Assembly: GCA_030704615.1 (NCBI GenBank)
Contig: CM060733.1
Span: forward strand, 374,001-434,000
DNA length: 60,000 nucleotides
Source of the DNA: Takakia lepidozioides
Taxonomy: Eukaryota > Streptophyta > Takakiopsida > Takakiales > Takakiaceae
Direction of reading: 5' to 3'
Made by a program: the position numbers and the translations under genes. Of the stretch, positions 25,179-37,717 are shown piece after piece (positions within the stretch are counted from its first letter, which is position 1; every line of letters starts with the position of its first letter). The notes under the pieces were generated by a model, which saw only the letters and a program-made list of their open reading frames with translations, did no database searches and was not told the DNA's origin.

Positions 25179-28100
25179 CTATGAAAACAGACCAAAAAGA
25201 TCGTGGAGTTTAGCTGAGCTTGAGTCGCTGGGTTGTGAATAATTTGGCTGAGATTGTGGAGAAGAATCCTCGTATGTGTGGTACGATGGCTGTGAATACA
25301 GTGTACTGGATGAGGATTCATGCACAGGTTTCTCGTATGCAAAAGATTTGTACGAAGACTCGTAAGCCGATTGGCCATCAGAAGAGGATTTGTAGTCTAA
25401 GGATGCATATGCAACATCCGGATAAGAAGATGTGAATGAAGCTTTGTACGAGAGTTCATTTGCAGGTCGTGCATAGGAAGAAGAGTATGCGGGTTCTGTG
25501 TATGACGCATATGATGAACCTGATGAACCTACATGGTACTCGAAAGGATTCTCATAGTACGACACGTATGGGACATAGGGAAAAGAAACGTAAGCTGATT
25601 CATGCTGCTCAATAGGGCCTTCTGGCTTTGGCTTTTCTACCACCGTTGGGCTCGCTGAATCCCCGACTGGACGCAGTACCTGCTGAGCTGCGGCGCTGGG
25701 CTGAGACTCAACAGCCGGGGCAGATTCATCGTTGGCATTCACTTCAGCCGGGGCAGAGTCATCGTTGGCACTCACTTCAGTGGCTTCAGAGTGCTCCTCA
25801 TCTGAGCTTACCAGTTTCTCAGATTCAGCTTCAGTTACTGGGCTGGGATCTGCGGCTGGTACTGGTGCTGGTGGGCTTTCCTGGACAGGAAATGCAGCAA
25901 AGCGTGCCTTTCTTTCCTCCGAGAGCCACTCTGCAAATCTGTACCACATGGTGCGACAGTCTGGGAAGTCCATTGTTGACAGCACTTGCAAGAGAGAAAA
26001 TGAGAGAGGACGAGAGAGACATTGAAGGACTATATAATAGCACATTGCATCCATTACAAACGCCTTTCTACAAGATCCGCAACAAAGACGGCACTCTAAA
26101 TATTTCGAGGCTGCAAACTGTGTAGATGCTGGGTTTTCTGCACACTTGAAGGTGTACAGGTACAAATAAACAGTTTTATGGAGAGAAAAAGTCTGCTGTA
26201 TAGAACCTCGGTTATATGAGCCCCCTGAAACTTTAGCTTTAGAAAGATTCGTACCTGTAAAGGGCTTCACGGTTGGTACCCGCATCAGGGACGGTTTCAA
26301 GCTTGCCAGTTTCAAAATTGCGCTGTGTGACATGCTCATCCAGCATGTGTTTCCCTGTGGCGACCAGCTTCCACAAGTTGGCCGGTGAAGAGTCATCGAC
26401 TGGAGTAGCCTGACCAGTAAGGCTGTCTGTCTGTGAGCACCACGCAGTTCAGATTACCAACTTGAAATCAGAGATGTCCACTGTATGTATCGCTTTTCTG
26501 GGGTAGGGCTCTAGGGGTCTCTCTTTGTTAGTTCGATGGACCAAATAAATTTCTTCTTCTTTTCCTTCTCTCGCTGGGCTTCAAACGCAACGGAATTCTA
26601 CTCCTTTTTCAAGATTCAAAGGCTCCTTCCACCCCTGTGGATGGGCTACTGAAGATCAGCATATATGTGATGTCGATGCCTACAAATGCTTCCCACTATC
26701 CTTCCAATGGATCTCACCAGCTGTGCACAGACATTATGTCAGTTTCGAGTTTAGCAACTGCTCGGGGAGGGTTGGTGTCCACTAACTAGTGCAAAAATAG
26801 GCACAGGTGGTCAACAGATCATAGCAAATACCAAGGTTAACTGTAGGACTGTAGGACTGAACGGATGCTGAACAGTGTTGAGCACTACCTATAATTCCAT
26901 TGAAGCCCATGGATAAGATGCTGAACAGCTAGTGGCATGTGATCCTCACCCTTATGGGACTCATGAGAATTGAAGGTCCAGACATGACAAATGAAGGTAG
27001 GAGGGCCCGAGCAGTATACCTGAATACGAAGATAGTTGCGGCAGGAATTTTGGGACTGGAAGAGAATAGAAAGGTTGTAATCCACCATATCTCCACTTGC
27101 ATTAGAAACCATGTCAACCAAGGGAGCCTCGCCCTTGTTTGCCAGCCAATCCACCACACCCCATTTTTGCATAACCTTTGCATCATAGCTCACCGTCTGC
27201 TGTCCAGTGCCAAGTGAAAGAACCAAAAGGTCGGCACAGCCCTGCACAGATGAAGTACAGCAGGGAGACAGCAGGCACATTCAAATCAACTCAAATCCTG
27301 GGCGAACTAGAAATATTCAAAAGACTTATAATCTTATAATCTTTATATGCTTGAAAATCGATTCAGAAATTAGCCTCGTGACAAGATCATTCATGATCAT
27401 CACTGACAAAACAGGGTAATTCCGCTCCCTGCATCGATTTAACTCTGGGGCTGTGGTGCCTGCACTAGGCAGCAGCAAGGAGATTCGTCTCCACACACCA
27501 ATTGAACAAGGTCTAGCTCTAGATAGCTGGATTGCATATTATCTCCGTCAGAATCTTGGGAGACTGTAACCTTAAGAGATGTATTGCATATAGCTTTGAT
27601 CAGGACGGTCCATCTTTTATTGAATTGGATTTCAAATAGCTTCTCAGCTTCTCGAAAGAGGAAAAGGTTGTGCACCACAAATTTCGGGATTGATCATGTC
27701 CAGAAGGGATGTAACCAACAACTTGTATTGAGTGTGATTGAGCAGCAGGGGAAAAATATCCACTCATGGATCACTGAAATTATAGCGGATTACTGACCCC
27801 ATAGTTTACTCTTCCAGTGCAATGGCCACCCGACTGTACTTCCTTGATAGCCTGCGTGACCGCCACATATGTCTGCAATGCATGTACACAAATCCCTTCA
27901 CTCACAGATCTCGAGAAGAAAGAGAGGAAAGACGTCAGAGATATATAATTTGCAACTCAATTGTGTCAGCGCTCGGAGTGAAGGTACATCTTGTGTACAA
28001 CCTCAAGAAAATCTTCAACGTTCCCACATGGGGAAGTTGCTTGCAGACTAGCATTTCTAAATCTGGTCGCTATGGAACGTCTCAGTCGCTCATACCGAGA

Positions 28101-30200
28101 CAAGCGGATGTAACAAGTTCTCAAGGATATATAACACTCATGTTTGTGTGGTGTCGACATCGTGTGCACACTTGAATTGTGACGTGGGTGCTTTCTCATC
28201 CGACGTCCTGTGCAACTTTGAACACTACAAATATGCACACAAACAGTACAGAATACATACATACATACATGTGCAGACAATTTGTCAATCATGGTTTAAG
28301 AAACTTACCGGATTGTTTACGGCAACCCCTCCATCAATCATATTGTACTCTCTGGAGACTGGAGGACTCTTGGAAGCATCCGTAACATAGAACTGAACAG
28401 GAGGAAGATATGTTGGAGCAGCTGAAGTAGCTCGGCATACACTTTTCAGCGGTGGATTCTCAAGTGGGTCACGCTTCGCCTGTTAGAAACTTGTATACAT
28501 GTATGAGTGGAACTACTATCGGCGATCGCAAAGGTCATCATCAATAGGAAATTCATCGAGCAGTCTCCGAGCAGTACGATATTGAAAGCAACCTGAAATT
28601 CTAACTTCACTCTAGATTGGCAGGTACAAGGATAAGAGAGCTCAGAAAATCAGCTGGAATCTAAGTCTAAATATTTTCTGAGATGTGTTACGTCCACGGG
28701 TGACCCAAAGGACCAAAGTACACCTGAAGACGAAATAAAACAGAGGCGTAGAGATCGACCTCTAGAGAAAATTAAAACAGCACCTAGAAGTACAGATTTC
28801 TACACATATGACACAAATTAAGTCTAGATGGAGAGAGGGATCTAGCTATAACCTTCCATGACGAGAAGAAAATGGGCTGCTGGAGTCGAGTGTCAAATGC
28901 CGGAATGACAACAGATGTGAGAGTGCTGTCGAGGAGCTTGTCGTCATCGAAGTACTGCGAGAGCAGATTTTCGAGACCTCGGGCAGTGTATTTCGGGCCA
29001 TTTCGGGCAGCTATGTTCATTCGAATTTGACCCAATGCACCCCTGTACATAATTTTTTGACCCACACATCAAATAAAAACGTCGATCTGATTCATCTCTC
29101 GATGTTCTTATCGAGTATGTACTGTAAGCATTTCAGATATTGCAGCTAACCGAGCCGATGAGTAGGACCTGAGGGCTCAAGCTTCCCCATTGATCATTGA
29201 GCTGAAACAATCAGCATTGAACCTGTTTTCCAGATGGAGAGCTATCGACAGTGGCTCTAGAGATTTATAACTGAGATTAAGATCGATATTGAAAGGCCTT
29301 TAGTTAAGATTTTGAACCTGGACTTCGGGAAGATTTTACTGGCATGTTTTTGGTAGAATTGGGTTACTACTTCCTTTGCAGTGTACAGAGGGCGCTTTGA
29401 GTTCTCTCTGCCTGGGGTAGTTAGCAAGGCGGTGATAAGACCTCCCGAACTGGTCCCTGCAATAAGGTCGAAGTAGTCCACCAGCCTTTTGTCTGATCCA
29501 TCCAATCGCTGTGCAAACACTGGAAGAAGTTAGCCGAAGATTTTTGTAACATTGTCCAGAGATGGCAAGGAAGAAGGAGAACACCAGGAACAAATAGATT
29601 ACGTCCACCGGGTGGAAGGCCCATGTGATCATGCATAGTTATCTAAACTTCTTGAGAAACCCAATATAGTCCTAACGGAGCGAAAAACCATTGAATGCCG
29701 CTAGATCAGGACTCCTGATTTGCGCGCACGTTCTGGGTGAGGCAGATTGACAAATGTTCAAAGCCTTCCAATCACATTGTTTGTGTGACACTGTGAACCA
29801 AACCCCCAGTGGTGCCCGGGGTTTTAGTGCTAAAGAAAGAAAGACCTGCAGACAGCTCTGAAACTCCGTACAAATGTCCCTGGAGACTAATTAATTGAAG
29901 AGCTCGCCTTGTGAGCACTTTGCACACTCGAGCGAGTCCTTCATATTTATAACTAATATTGAATTCGGGAAGATGCAAAATCTTAGCTACTGTAGATATT
30001 TGACGGCAGCTGGGGAGGCTGAATATGGATGTGAAGCACAAGTTCTCAATCACATCTACCTGCAGTTTTTCTTCCAGCTCTTGGAGAATGGTGGCAGGGA
30101 TGAGACCTCGCACCCCTCCCCCATCAATGCTCAATATGGTGATCCGTTTTCCTGTCACGCCCCCTGGTTGCTCCGACATAAACCCATAATTAATCGGCAT
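25179..30200 (-). CDS. Patatin-like phospholipase with long Tyr/Ser-rich C-terminal tail
   Basis: Eight exons fit by GT-AG sites and phase: 30200-30060, 29508-29318, 29042-28853, 28479-28309, 27872-27810, 27241-27020, 26430-26255 and 25938-25179, giving about 637 residues. Patatin-like enzymes hydrolyse acyl groups of glycerolipids with a Ser-Asp dyad. Visible motifs are the oxyanion loop DGGGVRG (26-32), GTSSGG with nucleophile Ser67 (GxSxG), and DGGVAVNNP with catalytic Asp223. Further conserved blocks are SLGTG in exon 6, and [11 protein letters not shown] and [10 protein letters not shown] near the usual end. After about residue 395 comes a tail of some 240 residues, first E/A/P-rich, then Y/S/P-rich (repeated SSY, YESSY, SYAS), without predicted fold or membrane segment. 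That tail is unusual: most plant patatin-like proteins end near 400 residues. The whole frame is open and exon phases agree, so the gene looks functional. Confidence 0.9.
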
Positions 30201-31825
30201 TACCGCTGATCTCTGAGAGGGGGAGTGAGAAAAGCAACTAGTAGCGGAGGAAGATCACAGAAAGAGAAAGGCGTCCAGGAATCCTTCCATTCTCTGCTGC
30301 GAGGCCCCTTTTGTGTGTGTGGGCTCAACCGCGAAATTCGACCCTAGCTAGATGTGAAAAGTGGAACTGGATCTAGAGGCTGGTGGGGCGCGGATCTGAT
30401 GTCAGTAGAGCTCCAGGTGGGGGCTACAACCTGCAGAGCTCCCGGGGAATGTCAGCAATTTAAGGCTAGGATCATCTGAATTGCAACTTCCGTATGTATA
30501 TCTAATCAACTTTCAAATCAAATCAAGCATTGTAAGCGCAGCTGGTGTTAGTTACGCTTTCACCAATCTCAGCGTGTGGCTACGTCCCTCTTGAACTCGA
30601 AGTCCTACTTTGTTGCCAGGGAAAGAGTACACCATGCATTGGAGTTTGGTCATGAATCACAATATAAAGCCCTCGTCATTGAAGTAATTTAGCACCGGTG
30701 CAAAAGTAGGATCTAATAACATGGACTAATACTCACATGAACTAAAGCATAGATCTATCGGTTTACAATCTGCAAAGTTCTACCCACTCACATCTGCAAC
30801 ACCCAGTAGTCTTGTCCTTGTTCGAGGAATAAGAAAATGTTAAAACCATCACCTAGAGGCCACTGACAGGCTCCTGCAAAAGTACGGCCACCATTATTGC
30901 TATTCTCACTGTTGGATCTTCTCGGATCGATGATGTGGCGCTATGAGTCACGTCGAATTCAGCCACACTAAGTTAGTGCCAGCTTTTGTTCGTTTGTCGG
31001 CTCTCGCCGCCCCTCTACATATGATCGCATGTGTGGCCTACCGATTCCATGTTTTATATCATACTTCGTGGGAGTCGTTCAAGTATCATCAACTCGACAC
31101 CAAATTAAAAAACTTCCCACCGCCTGTTCCCACAAACGATGCAAGAACTTGATTGAGTAATAATGCATCTCGAGATTCCTGTCATGCATGCGATGCACTT
31201 GCAAATGGGCCCACACCGCAGATGGATTGCAAGTGCAAATTGCGAGACGTAGTTCTAAGATCTTAGTCGTGGGCAGCGATCAGCAGGCCTGCCCATTTCG
31301 CCATTCCAGTTTGATGGGATACTTGTTCCCTGATCCAAACGCTATCTTCGACATTGTATACTACGATCAACACATACTTCACACAACTGTTGTTAAGTTG
31401 CATATGAAATGATGTCATTCTAAAGAGCGCATGATTGCGAGTAGAAATCGAGCGAACATTCAGAACGAGATGCCTCAAACGTATCAGATTTGCTTCACGA
31501 TCAACCTAATAACAGATTGTATTCCAATCTATCCATACTAGTACTTGGGTGGTGTAGTATTGTGAGGATCCCAAACTCTTGCTGTGGAGGACTAGGCAGC
31601 AATGAAAGATTCCCTAAGATTTTGTTGATACACACTTTTGACATTTTGTGCACATCGGAGCTGTCACCATCTTGGCAAATATTACTGGCTGTCTACTACT
31701 CTTAACTCGAAGCAGGTAGTGAATCTTGTGGTTGGCTCTACAATTTTGTCGCTGTACATTCCACTGGTTGTTCTTTAGGCCCTCCCTTAGTACTTGTCGT
31801 TTGCTTATCAATCCTGGTAGAGTAA
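30201..31825. other. Intergenic; no gene recognised
   Basis: This is the upstream side of the patatin-like gene; its 5' UTR and promoter should lie in the first few hundred bases. No convincing core promoter motif or other exon was identified. Confidence 0.5.
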
Positions 31826-31983
31826 TTTTCACTGTGCCAGTGAGAAGGTGAGAAGGTGGCCATTGCCTTCGGACTCACCAGTTCGTCTCAAAAATTGTTG
31901 GGTGATCAATCATTGTGCTGGATGCGAACTACTTTCACCAATTCCAAGATAGGCTTGTTCTTGTGGGGGATTACTGGTGAAAT
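31826..31983 (+). pseudogene. DYW-domain relic of a PPR protein, plus strand
   Basis: The plus strand reads a disrupted SEK.AIAFGL block (31840-31880) and then, after a large internal deletion that removes the CGDCH zinc site, DANYFHQFQD and GDYW followed by a stop at about 31983. It is the end of a DYW domain like that of the intact PPR gene on the minus strand. No PPR repeats remain upstream. It is a relic, not a gene. Confidence 0.7.
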
Positions 31984-31989
31984 GAGCAA

Positions 31990-34980
31990 CATTCGTGAGT
32001 GGTGTGAAAAAGTCATAATCTCTCCTTACTTTAGTTTGTAAAGAGTGAAGTGGAAAACATGGCCTCAACAAGGAGAAAAAGTCAGTGTGTATCTTTGCAT
32101 GCTAAGTCACCAAGTTGTTCCAATCAGATAACAGAGCTACATTGATGTGGGAAAATATCCACGGTGAGTGCTTACTGCTGCTACAGCATTCATCCTCTGT
32201 TATAGTCAGCATCTCATGAATTTAATCTCGCCTGAATCCTTGTCCACAGCATTTCCTTACAGCTTAGGGGTAGCTTTCAGACAACCCTTTATACGAATAA
32301 CTGCTGGGCTCCATTCTCAGGGTGTGAGAAATTAGTGCTCAAGAGCCCTAGCCCCACAGCCATTGATATGATCCCGACACATCTTATCCGTGATCTCCAA
32401 ATCTGCTCTCTTCAACAGTCCCCGTTTAGCCTTCTCCCAAGCTTGATACTGCCCAGGTGTATATGATCTGGTGCTGCTCGATCTTTGTGGTCTGCCTCCA
32501 CCTGGAAAGTGACTGGCGTAGGATCTGCAGTCATAAGCTAGGGTGAGAGGGGATTCTCACTTAAGTCTCGTGCACTCAACATGATCACAACCTTAAGCCT
32601 ATTTCGTCTGACGACATTTCTCTACTATCCATTTGTATACCATCAACAACTAAGATTCAATGGCAGTTGCAACAGTAGTTAGTTTACACAAGTTCGACAC
32701 TGTAAGAACAGACCATTGCCTTAGGTAGTCTACCCGCATAGAATTCTTGGTAAACGTCTGAACAGTTTGCAGAGGGAAGATACGAGTCTCCAGCTGTCAG
32801 GCCTACAAAAGCCACTGAGGACCTTATCGGAGTCTTCCAAACAGGCGGGTCTTCCATGCAAACTAGCTCCTCGAACAAGTTGAAACCAGATGCTGCAAGC
32901 TGGCTTGCACTCATTTACATCTGCTCCTTAACTATCACTGCATGTATGGTATCTGGTAAAAAGAATCTTGTACCAACCCCCAAAGATTTGAAAAGTTAGC
33001 ATGGTGGAAGAACCAGTAGAACCCACTTGGAAGTATGTAAGCATGGTAGTATGTTCTCTATGACCTCAGTTATCGTTGCCTATAAAACCAGTATCATTGT
33101 CCCATACACCAGCACTAATTGACCATCAGTCTGCAATCCTTGAGATGTAACCAAGGAATCTCAGCCATTGGAAGCGAAGTATTTGGAGATAAATGTCTGT
33201 TCACATGCTTTGGTCCCACAAACATGGGTTCCAAAAGCATCCAGGTGCTCTTGGAATGATGATGGACAGTCATCTGTACCAGCGCCAAGCCCCTATCAGT
33301 CAAAAGAACCTCAAAAGAAGCAATACCAGGATGTGAGCTACCTGTAGAATGTACAAGAGGGTGATGAAGTGAAGAACGTGCTAGAGATTCGATGAATGTT
33401 CCTATGCTTGTCGGTCAAAGACCTTGTGAAACCTACAGATTATGACAGAGAACTTGACTGCATTTAGCCAGCCAGTTTTGAAGAGGCGATGACAAATAAG
33501 AACTCTCTAGGAGAAGTGAGTATACACTACATGTTGACAAAAAAGCTTTCACAAGAATCACAACGAGTATAGATCAATGTGCCGAAGTTACATCAGAAAG
33601 TATTAGAACTGCTCACCATGGTTTGAGTGGAAGGTATACAGAGGCACCAACCAGCAGATTTGGTAGATACAGCCAGCATTGTCACTGACCAACCGTCATC
33701 CCCATGGGCTTCAGCAATTTCAGAAGGATTTGGCTGTGCAAGGGCGGGTCGTTGAAGTACATAAATCTGCACTGAAACCAAAGACCTTAACAGATGTTTT
33801 TACTAGCTAGACTTGCATTATGCCCGTCGAGAGATAATTTCCTGTCAATTAGGCAGTCCCTTAGGGTGGACAAATCATCCATTAACTGACACCTTGGTAG
33901 TCTAGGAAGAATTCCCTTTCCAGGAATGGATTGTACTATTGGGGATTCCCTACTCAATGTTCCATCATACAACATTGTCTCATGTGTACCTTTATGTCCA
34001 TTTTATCGTGTTAGCATGTTCCAGTCTCTCTTTCCTGTAGCACTTTCGTATGAATGTAGGAAACAGACTATGCTTCAGATCCTAAATGCACTGGAAGAAA
34101 GCTCTGTATCTAATACTGGTGTGAGAAAAATGGTCATTCTCGTGAGACTTGTCGCACCTGAGCTTCAAAATGCATCTTTCACAATACCAGTGCCAAACTG
34201 GCTGAATTTGGGATAATTTTTCTTCAGGAACCCTCGCCTCTTATACGATCTGTGATATCTATTCATTTCGATTCCATTTTCCAACCTTATTCACAGCAGT
34301 GCAGATCTATAGCCTGGTGGTCGGCTTAGAGAATCTGTAAATTCGTGCACTGGGGGTAAGAGAGCCATTCTGCCGAAACAGCGGCCATAGCTAAGACTTT
34401 GGAAAGTACTCCGGGAAGCACACACGTACTCATGGGAAAAGGCTGTCCGGGCCTTCTGTGGCTGCTAAATTCGACTTTACAATGCTACAGGAAAAATTCC
34501 CACAGACGCGAGGCCCAAATTAAATCTTCAACCAGGGTAGGCAGTCGTGATTTCCTTGCAGAAATGGCAAAAGTTGAGGAGATCGTCCATACCAAGCTAA
34601 CCTTCACCAACAGTGTTCCGATTTCGATGATCATCATCGCAAGCTAGAGAGAGAGCATACGCTTGACTGGAACGTCCATCGACAACGCTATCTCCTGCAG
34701 AGCGAGCAAACCGCCAATCTACTTGTCCGCCATCGCCATTCTCGAACTCGAGCTCCTTCCCAGGGAGTGAATGAGGAATGGAGTGGATGAAAATAGGTGG
34801 ATCTGGATGAACGACTGAAATGTCTGGAATTGTCTTCCTCCTCGAGTGGAACCGGAAGAGATACAGAGGAACTGCAGGCCGAGGAATTGAATTGCCACAC
34901 CTGAATTTCTACTCATATCAATCCACCTGCGGTACTGATTTTGGCTGGCTCCGGGGGTATGCTGGGTAAATGATATAGGG
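31990..34980. other. Unresolved region; weak minus-strand exon candidates
   Basis: Short open minus-strand frames at 32914-32684 (begins MSASQLAASGFNLFEEL), 33303-33115, 33781-33593 and 33975-33787 are bounded by plausible splice signals, but none matches a family I know and they do not join in an obvious way. They may be exons of an unrecognised gene or chance frames. No repeats stand out. Confidence 0.3.
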
Positions 34981-35034
34981 CTCTCAGTGGGATTTTTCGT
35001 TAAATAAAATAAACCTTCACTCTTTGCAGATGTG

Positions 35035-35106
35035 GGATCCGTTGCGCAATGGTAGTGCACCTACCTCCAGGTCAGAAGGTTGTGTGTTCGATTCACGTCG
35101 TGTTCT
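35035..35106 (+). pseudogene. tRNA-Trp(CCA)-like sequence (pseudogene or SINE head)
   Basis: 72 bp align by memory with plant nuclear tRNA-Trp: acceptor start GGATCC, A-box-like TGCGCAATGGTAG, anticodon CCA in CTCCAGG, B-box GTTCGATTCAC and a 3' GTGTTC. The anticodon stem is mismatched (CTAC opposite TCAG) and the acceptor stem pairs imperfectly, so a functional tRNA is unlikely. The Pol III boxes are preserved, which fits a tRNA-derived SINE head; the following 150 bp could be its body. Confidence 0.6.
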
Positions 35107-35490
35107 ATACCCCCGAAATAAACTCCCCCAGTATCTTTTGGAAAATGCCGGCAAGCTTTGAAGATTGGGACTAAAACACCAACTTTGAGGTTCTGGTTGT
35201 GAGAGAATTGAACTCCGGAGTCTTCTCACAAGTATGGCCAGAATTGAAGATGATAACCATTATGTTGTATGCAGTGCCCGGAACGCAGAGCAGTCCAATG
35301 ATCAGTTCCACTTGACTACTGCCTCTTTTGCTCGTCTTGTAAAGAGACTAAAAAGGCAATGAATAGGAGCAGAGAAAAGGTGGGAGGGTACTGTGGCACA
35401 GCCAGAGATGCTGCGGACACAACCAACTAGAAACTGGAGTTTGAACTTGGAGGGAGACAACATTGACTGTATTCATGTTATGGAGATGAC

Positions 35491-35684
35491 CGTGCATAGT
35501 CCGTAAGCTGCCAAAGTCTCAATTTGCTGTAATTCCACTCATTGTAGCTGCCTTTCTGCAGATGGGGGTTGCGAAATCTTTCTATCTGTCGAACTTGCCA
35601 TCTTGCATCACTCAATCCCTCTCGGTGCTCATGTGAAAAGTTTTCATCAACCAGCACAATAAGGTCAATTTCACCTCCTTCGCT
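35491..35684 (-). pseudogene. Orphan exon of a GUX/PGSIP-type GT8 glycosyltransferase
   Basis: A 194-bp open stretch after a TTTTTTTGCAG acceptor encodes a segment with DLIVLVDENFSHEHREGL, ARWQVRQIERFRNP and YNEWNYSKLRLWQLTDY. This is the hallmark start of the catalytic domain of GUX proteins, which add glucuronic acid to xylan in the Golgi. The next expected block (DKIIFIDADLL, with the DxD metal site) is not found downstream, nor are N-terminal exons upstream, where a PPR pseudogene lies. It is therefore a fragment or a gene broken by rearrangement. I am confident of the family and less so of its status. Confidence 0.7.
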
Positions 35685-35918
35685 CTGCAAAAAAAGTGCC
35701 TACTGAACCGTGCAGTCTGCGGACCACTCCGCAAGAGGTTTTTCCCTCACTTCAGTGCTGCTGTCCCATAAACTACTTGGATTGTGCTCATCACCATGGG
35801 AAGCTCCAAGAATGTCATCTGTCACATTCACCAGTTGGTTCTTTGGTATTACAGATATACGGACACAATATCAATTGTCTGTCGACAGGATTTCTTCCTT
35901 CTGGGTTTACTGCTTGTT

Positions 35919-37480
35919 TCACCAGTAATCCCCACAAGAGCATCCCCCATCCTCAAAGTGGTGAAAACGGTTGGCATCGTACAACAATTGTTCGCCCGAC
36001 AATTTTTGAGATGAACTTGGTGGCAGTGTGGCAGTCACCACACACCCGAAAGTTCTTGATGACACACATAGGCATCCCAGGGGGCATCCTGATAAGCCCA
36101 AACGCAATGGCCAGCTTCTCACTATGGAGGCAAAGTGAAAGTTCCTTTGTCTCCTCCAAATCATGCAACACAAAGCCTGTGTTAGGCACATATCCGACAT
36201 CCTTCATCATCCCAGACAATCATCAGCTCGGTGTGGATGTCGTCAATTTGTGGATGCAATTTATCTTCCACAACAAACGTATTCACCTGCTTGTCAACCT
36301 CAATACAGCTGCGGCCTGGCTCTTTTCTCACACCTCTGCCCTCCATCATTCTCCTAACCTTTGCTTTATCATCCCACCTCCCAGCTGCAGCATAGATGTT
36401 TGATAGCAGCACGTATGCAGCAGCATGCTGTGGATCACTCTCAAGCGGATGACTCTCAAGAACATTTTCAGCCGCATGTTCAGCTACCTCCACATCACCA
36501 TGAATTCTGCAGGCACCACGCAAGGCCCTCCACACCCTTGCATCCCGTTTGATTGACATTTTGTTAATAAAATCTTCTGCCTCATTCAATTGCCCTGCAC
36601 GGCCAAGAAGGTCCACCATGCAACCAAAATGTTCCACTGCAGGAGTGAGGCCATGATTCGTTCATGTTACCAAAGTAGTGGCAGCCTTCATCCAATAGGC
36701 CCATCTGGCTGCCTGCAGAGAAGGCCCTCCCGTTGCATCTGTTCAAATAGTCACAGGGCCTCCCTACCAAAACCATGCTGACCATATCCTACAATCATTG
36801 TACTCCATGAGAGCACATCTCGTTCAGTCATATTGTCAAACACTTGCCTTACGCTCCCACACTTCGCACACATGTTAAATATATGAGTCAATTCCAGATT
36901 TGATGATGTTGGCATGGACCTCTTTGCCCTTTTCCAATGCTCCTAGGCTGGCACACGCATCCAGGACACACATGAATGTGACCTTGTCGGGTGTCATTCC
37001 TTCCTGCTGCATGCGATCATACACATTGAGAGCCTCCTTACCAAACCCCTGCTGAGAGTATCATGCGATCAATGCACTCCATGAGACCACATTCCGTTCA
37101 GCCATGTTCTCCAACACTTCCCGTGCATCCCCCATACTCCCACACTTGGAATACATGTCAGCAAGGGCAGTGTCCAAAATGATATCTGGTGTTATTCCAG
37201 CTTTGATGATGTATGCATGGACCTCTTTGCCCTTTTCGAGGGTTCCTAGGCTTGAGCACGCATTGAGAACACAATTGAATGTGACCTTGTTGGCCTTCCC
37301 GTTGCATCTGCTCATAGATCATGAAAGCCTCCCCCAAACCGATGCTGAGCATAACCTGCGATCATTACACTCCATGATACCACATCTCATTTGGCCATAT
37401 TGTCAAACACTTGACGTGCATCCTTCATGCTCCACATTTGGCATACATGTTAGCAAGGGCCAGTTTCCAAACATGCACAC
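35919..37480 (-). pseudogene. PPR-DYW pseudogene next to the intact PPR gene
   Basis: Minus-strand pieces in shifting frames reproduce the C-terminal half of the neighbouring PPR protein: two or three PPR units (e.g. KGKEVHAYIIKAGITPDIIL, MYSKCGSMGDARE), the E region (EHFGCMVDLLGRAGQLNEAE) and a DYW domain with [28 protein letters not shown] and GDYW at 35919. Frameshifts occur near 36205 (after IHTEL) and 35977 (after GRTIVV), and there are several in the repeats. It lies 240 bp from the end of the intact gene in the same orientation, so a tandem duplication followed by decay is the simplest reading. Confidence 0.88.
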
Positions 37481-37717
37481 CAGCATTCACTTTCTACAAA
37501 TGAAATGACCTCCAGCGCTTGTAGTGAATGATTTTTTGTTGAAACTTGGATTTTCAGGGCCTCTGTCCCCTTTTAATTTGATGTCTGGAAAAACCAGCAA
37601 CAGGATTCTCCTCACTCAACGAGGCATTAGTTCTTCCATTTAAAATCTTTGCTTATGAAGAATTATCACCTTGTGCCACTCCTGTTTCAGGCAGTTCTTC
37701 TGGGAATGTTGCTTGTT

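Noticed and set aside
32684-33975. A multi-exon gene built from four short minus-strand frames
   Set aside because: No family was recognised, phases do not join clearly, and one candidate has an equally plausible alternative frame. Kept only as an unresolved region.
35035-35106. Functional tRNA-Trp gene
   Set aside because: The anticodon stem and acceptor stem do not pair.
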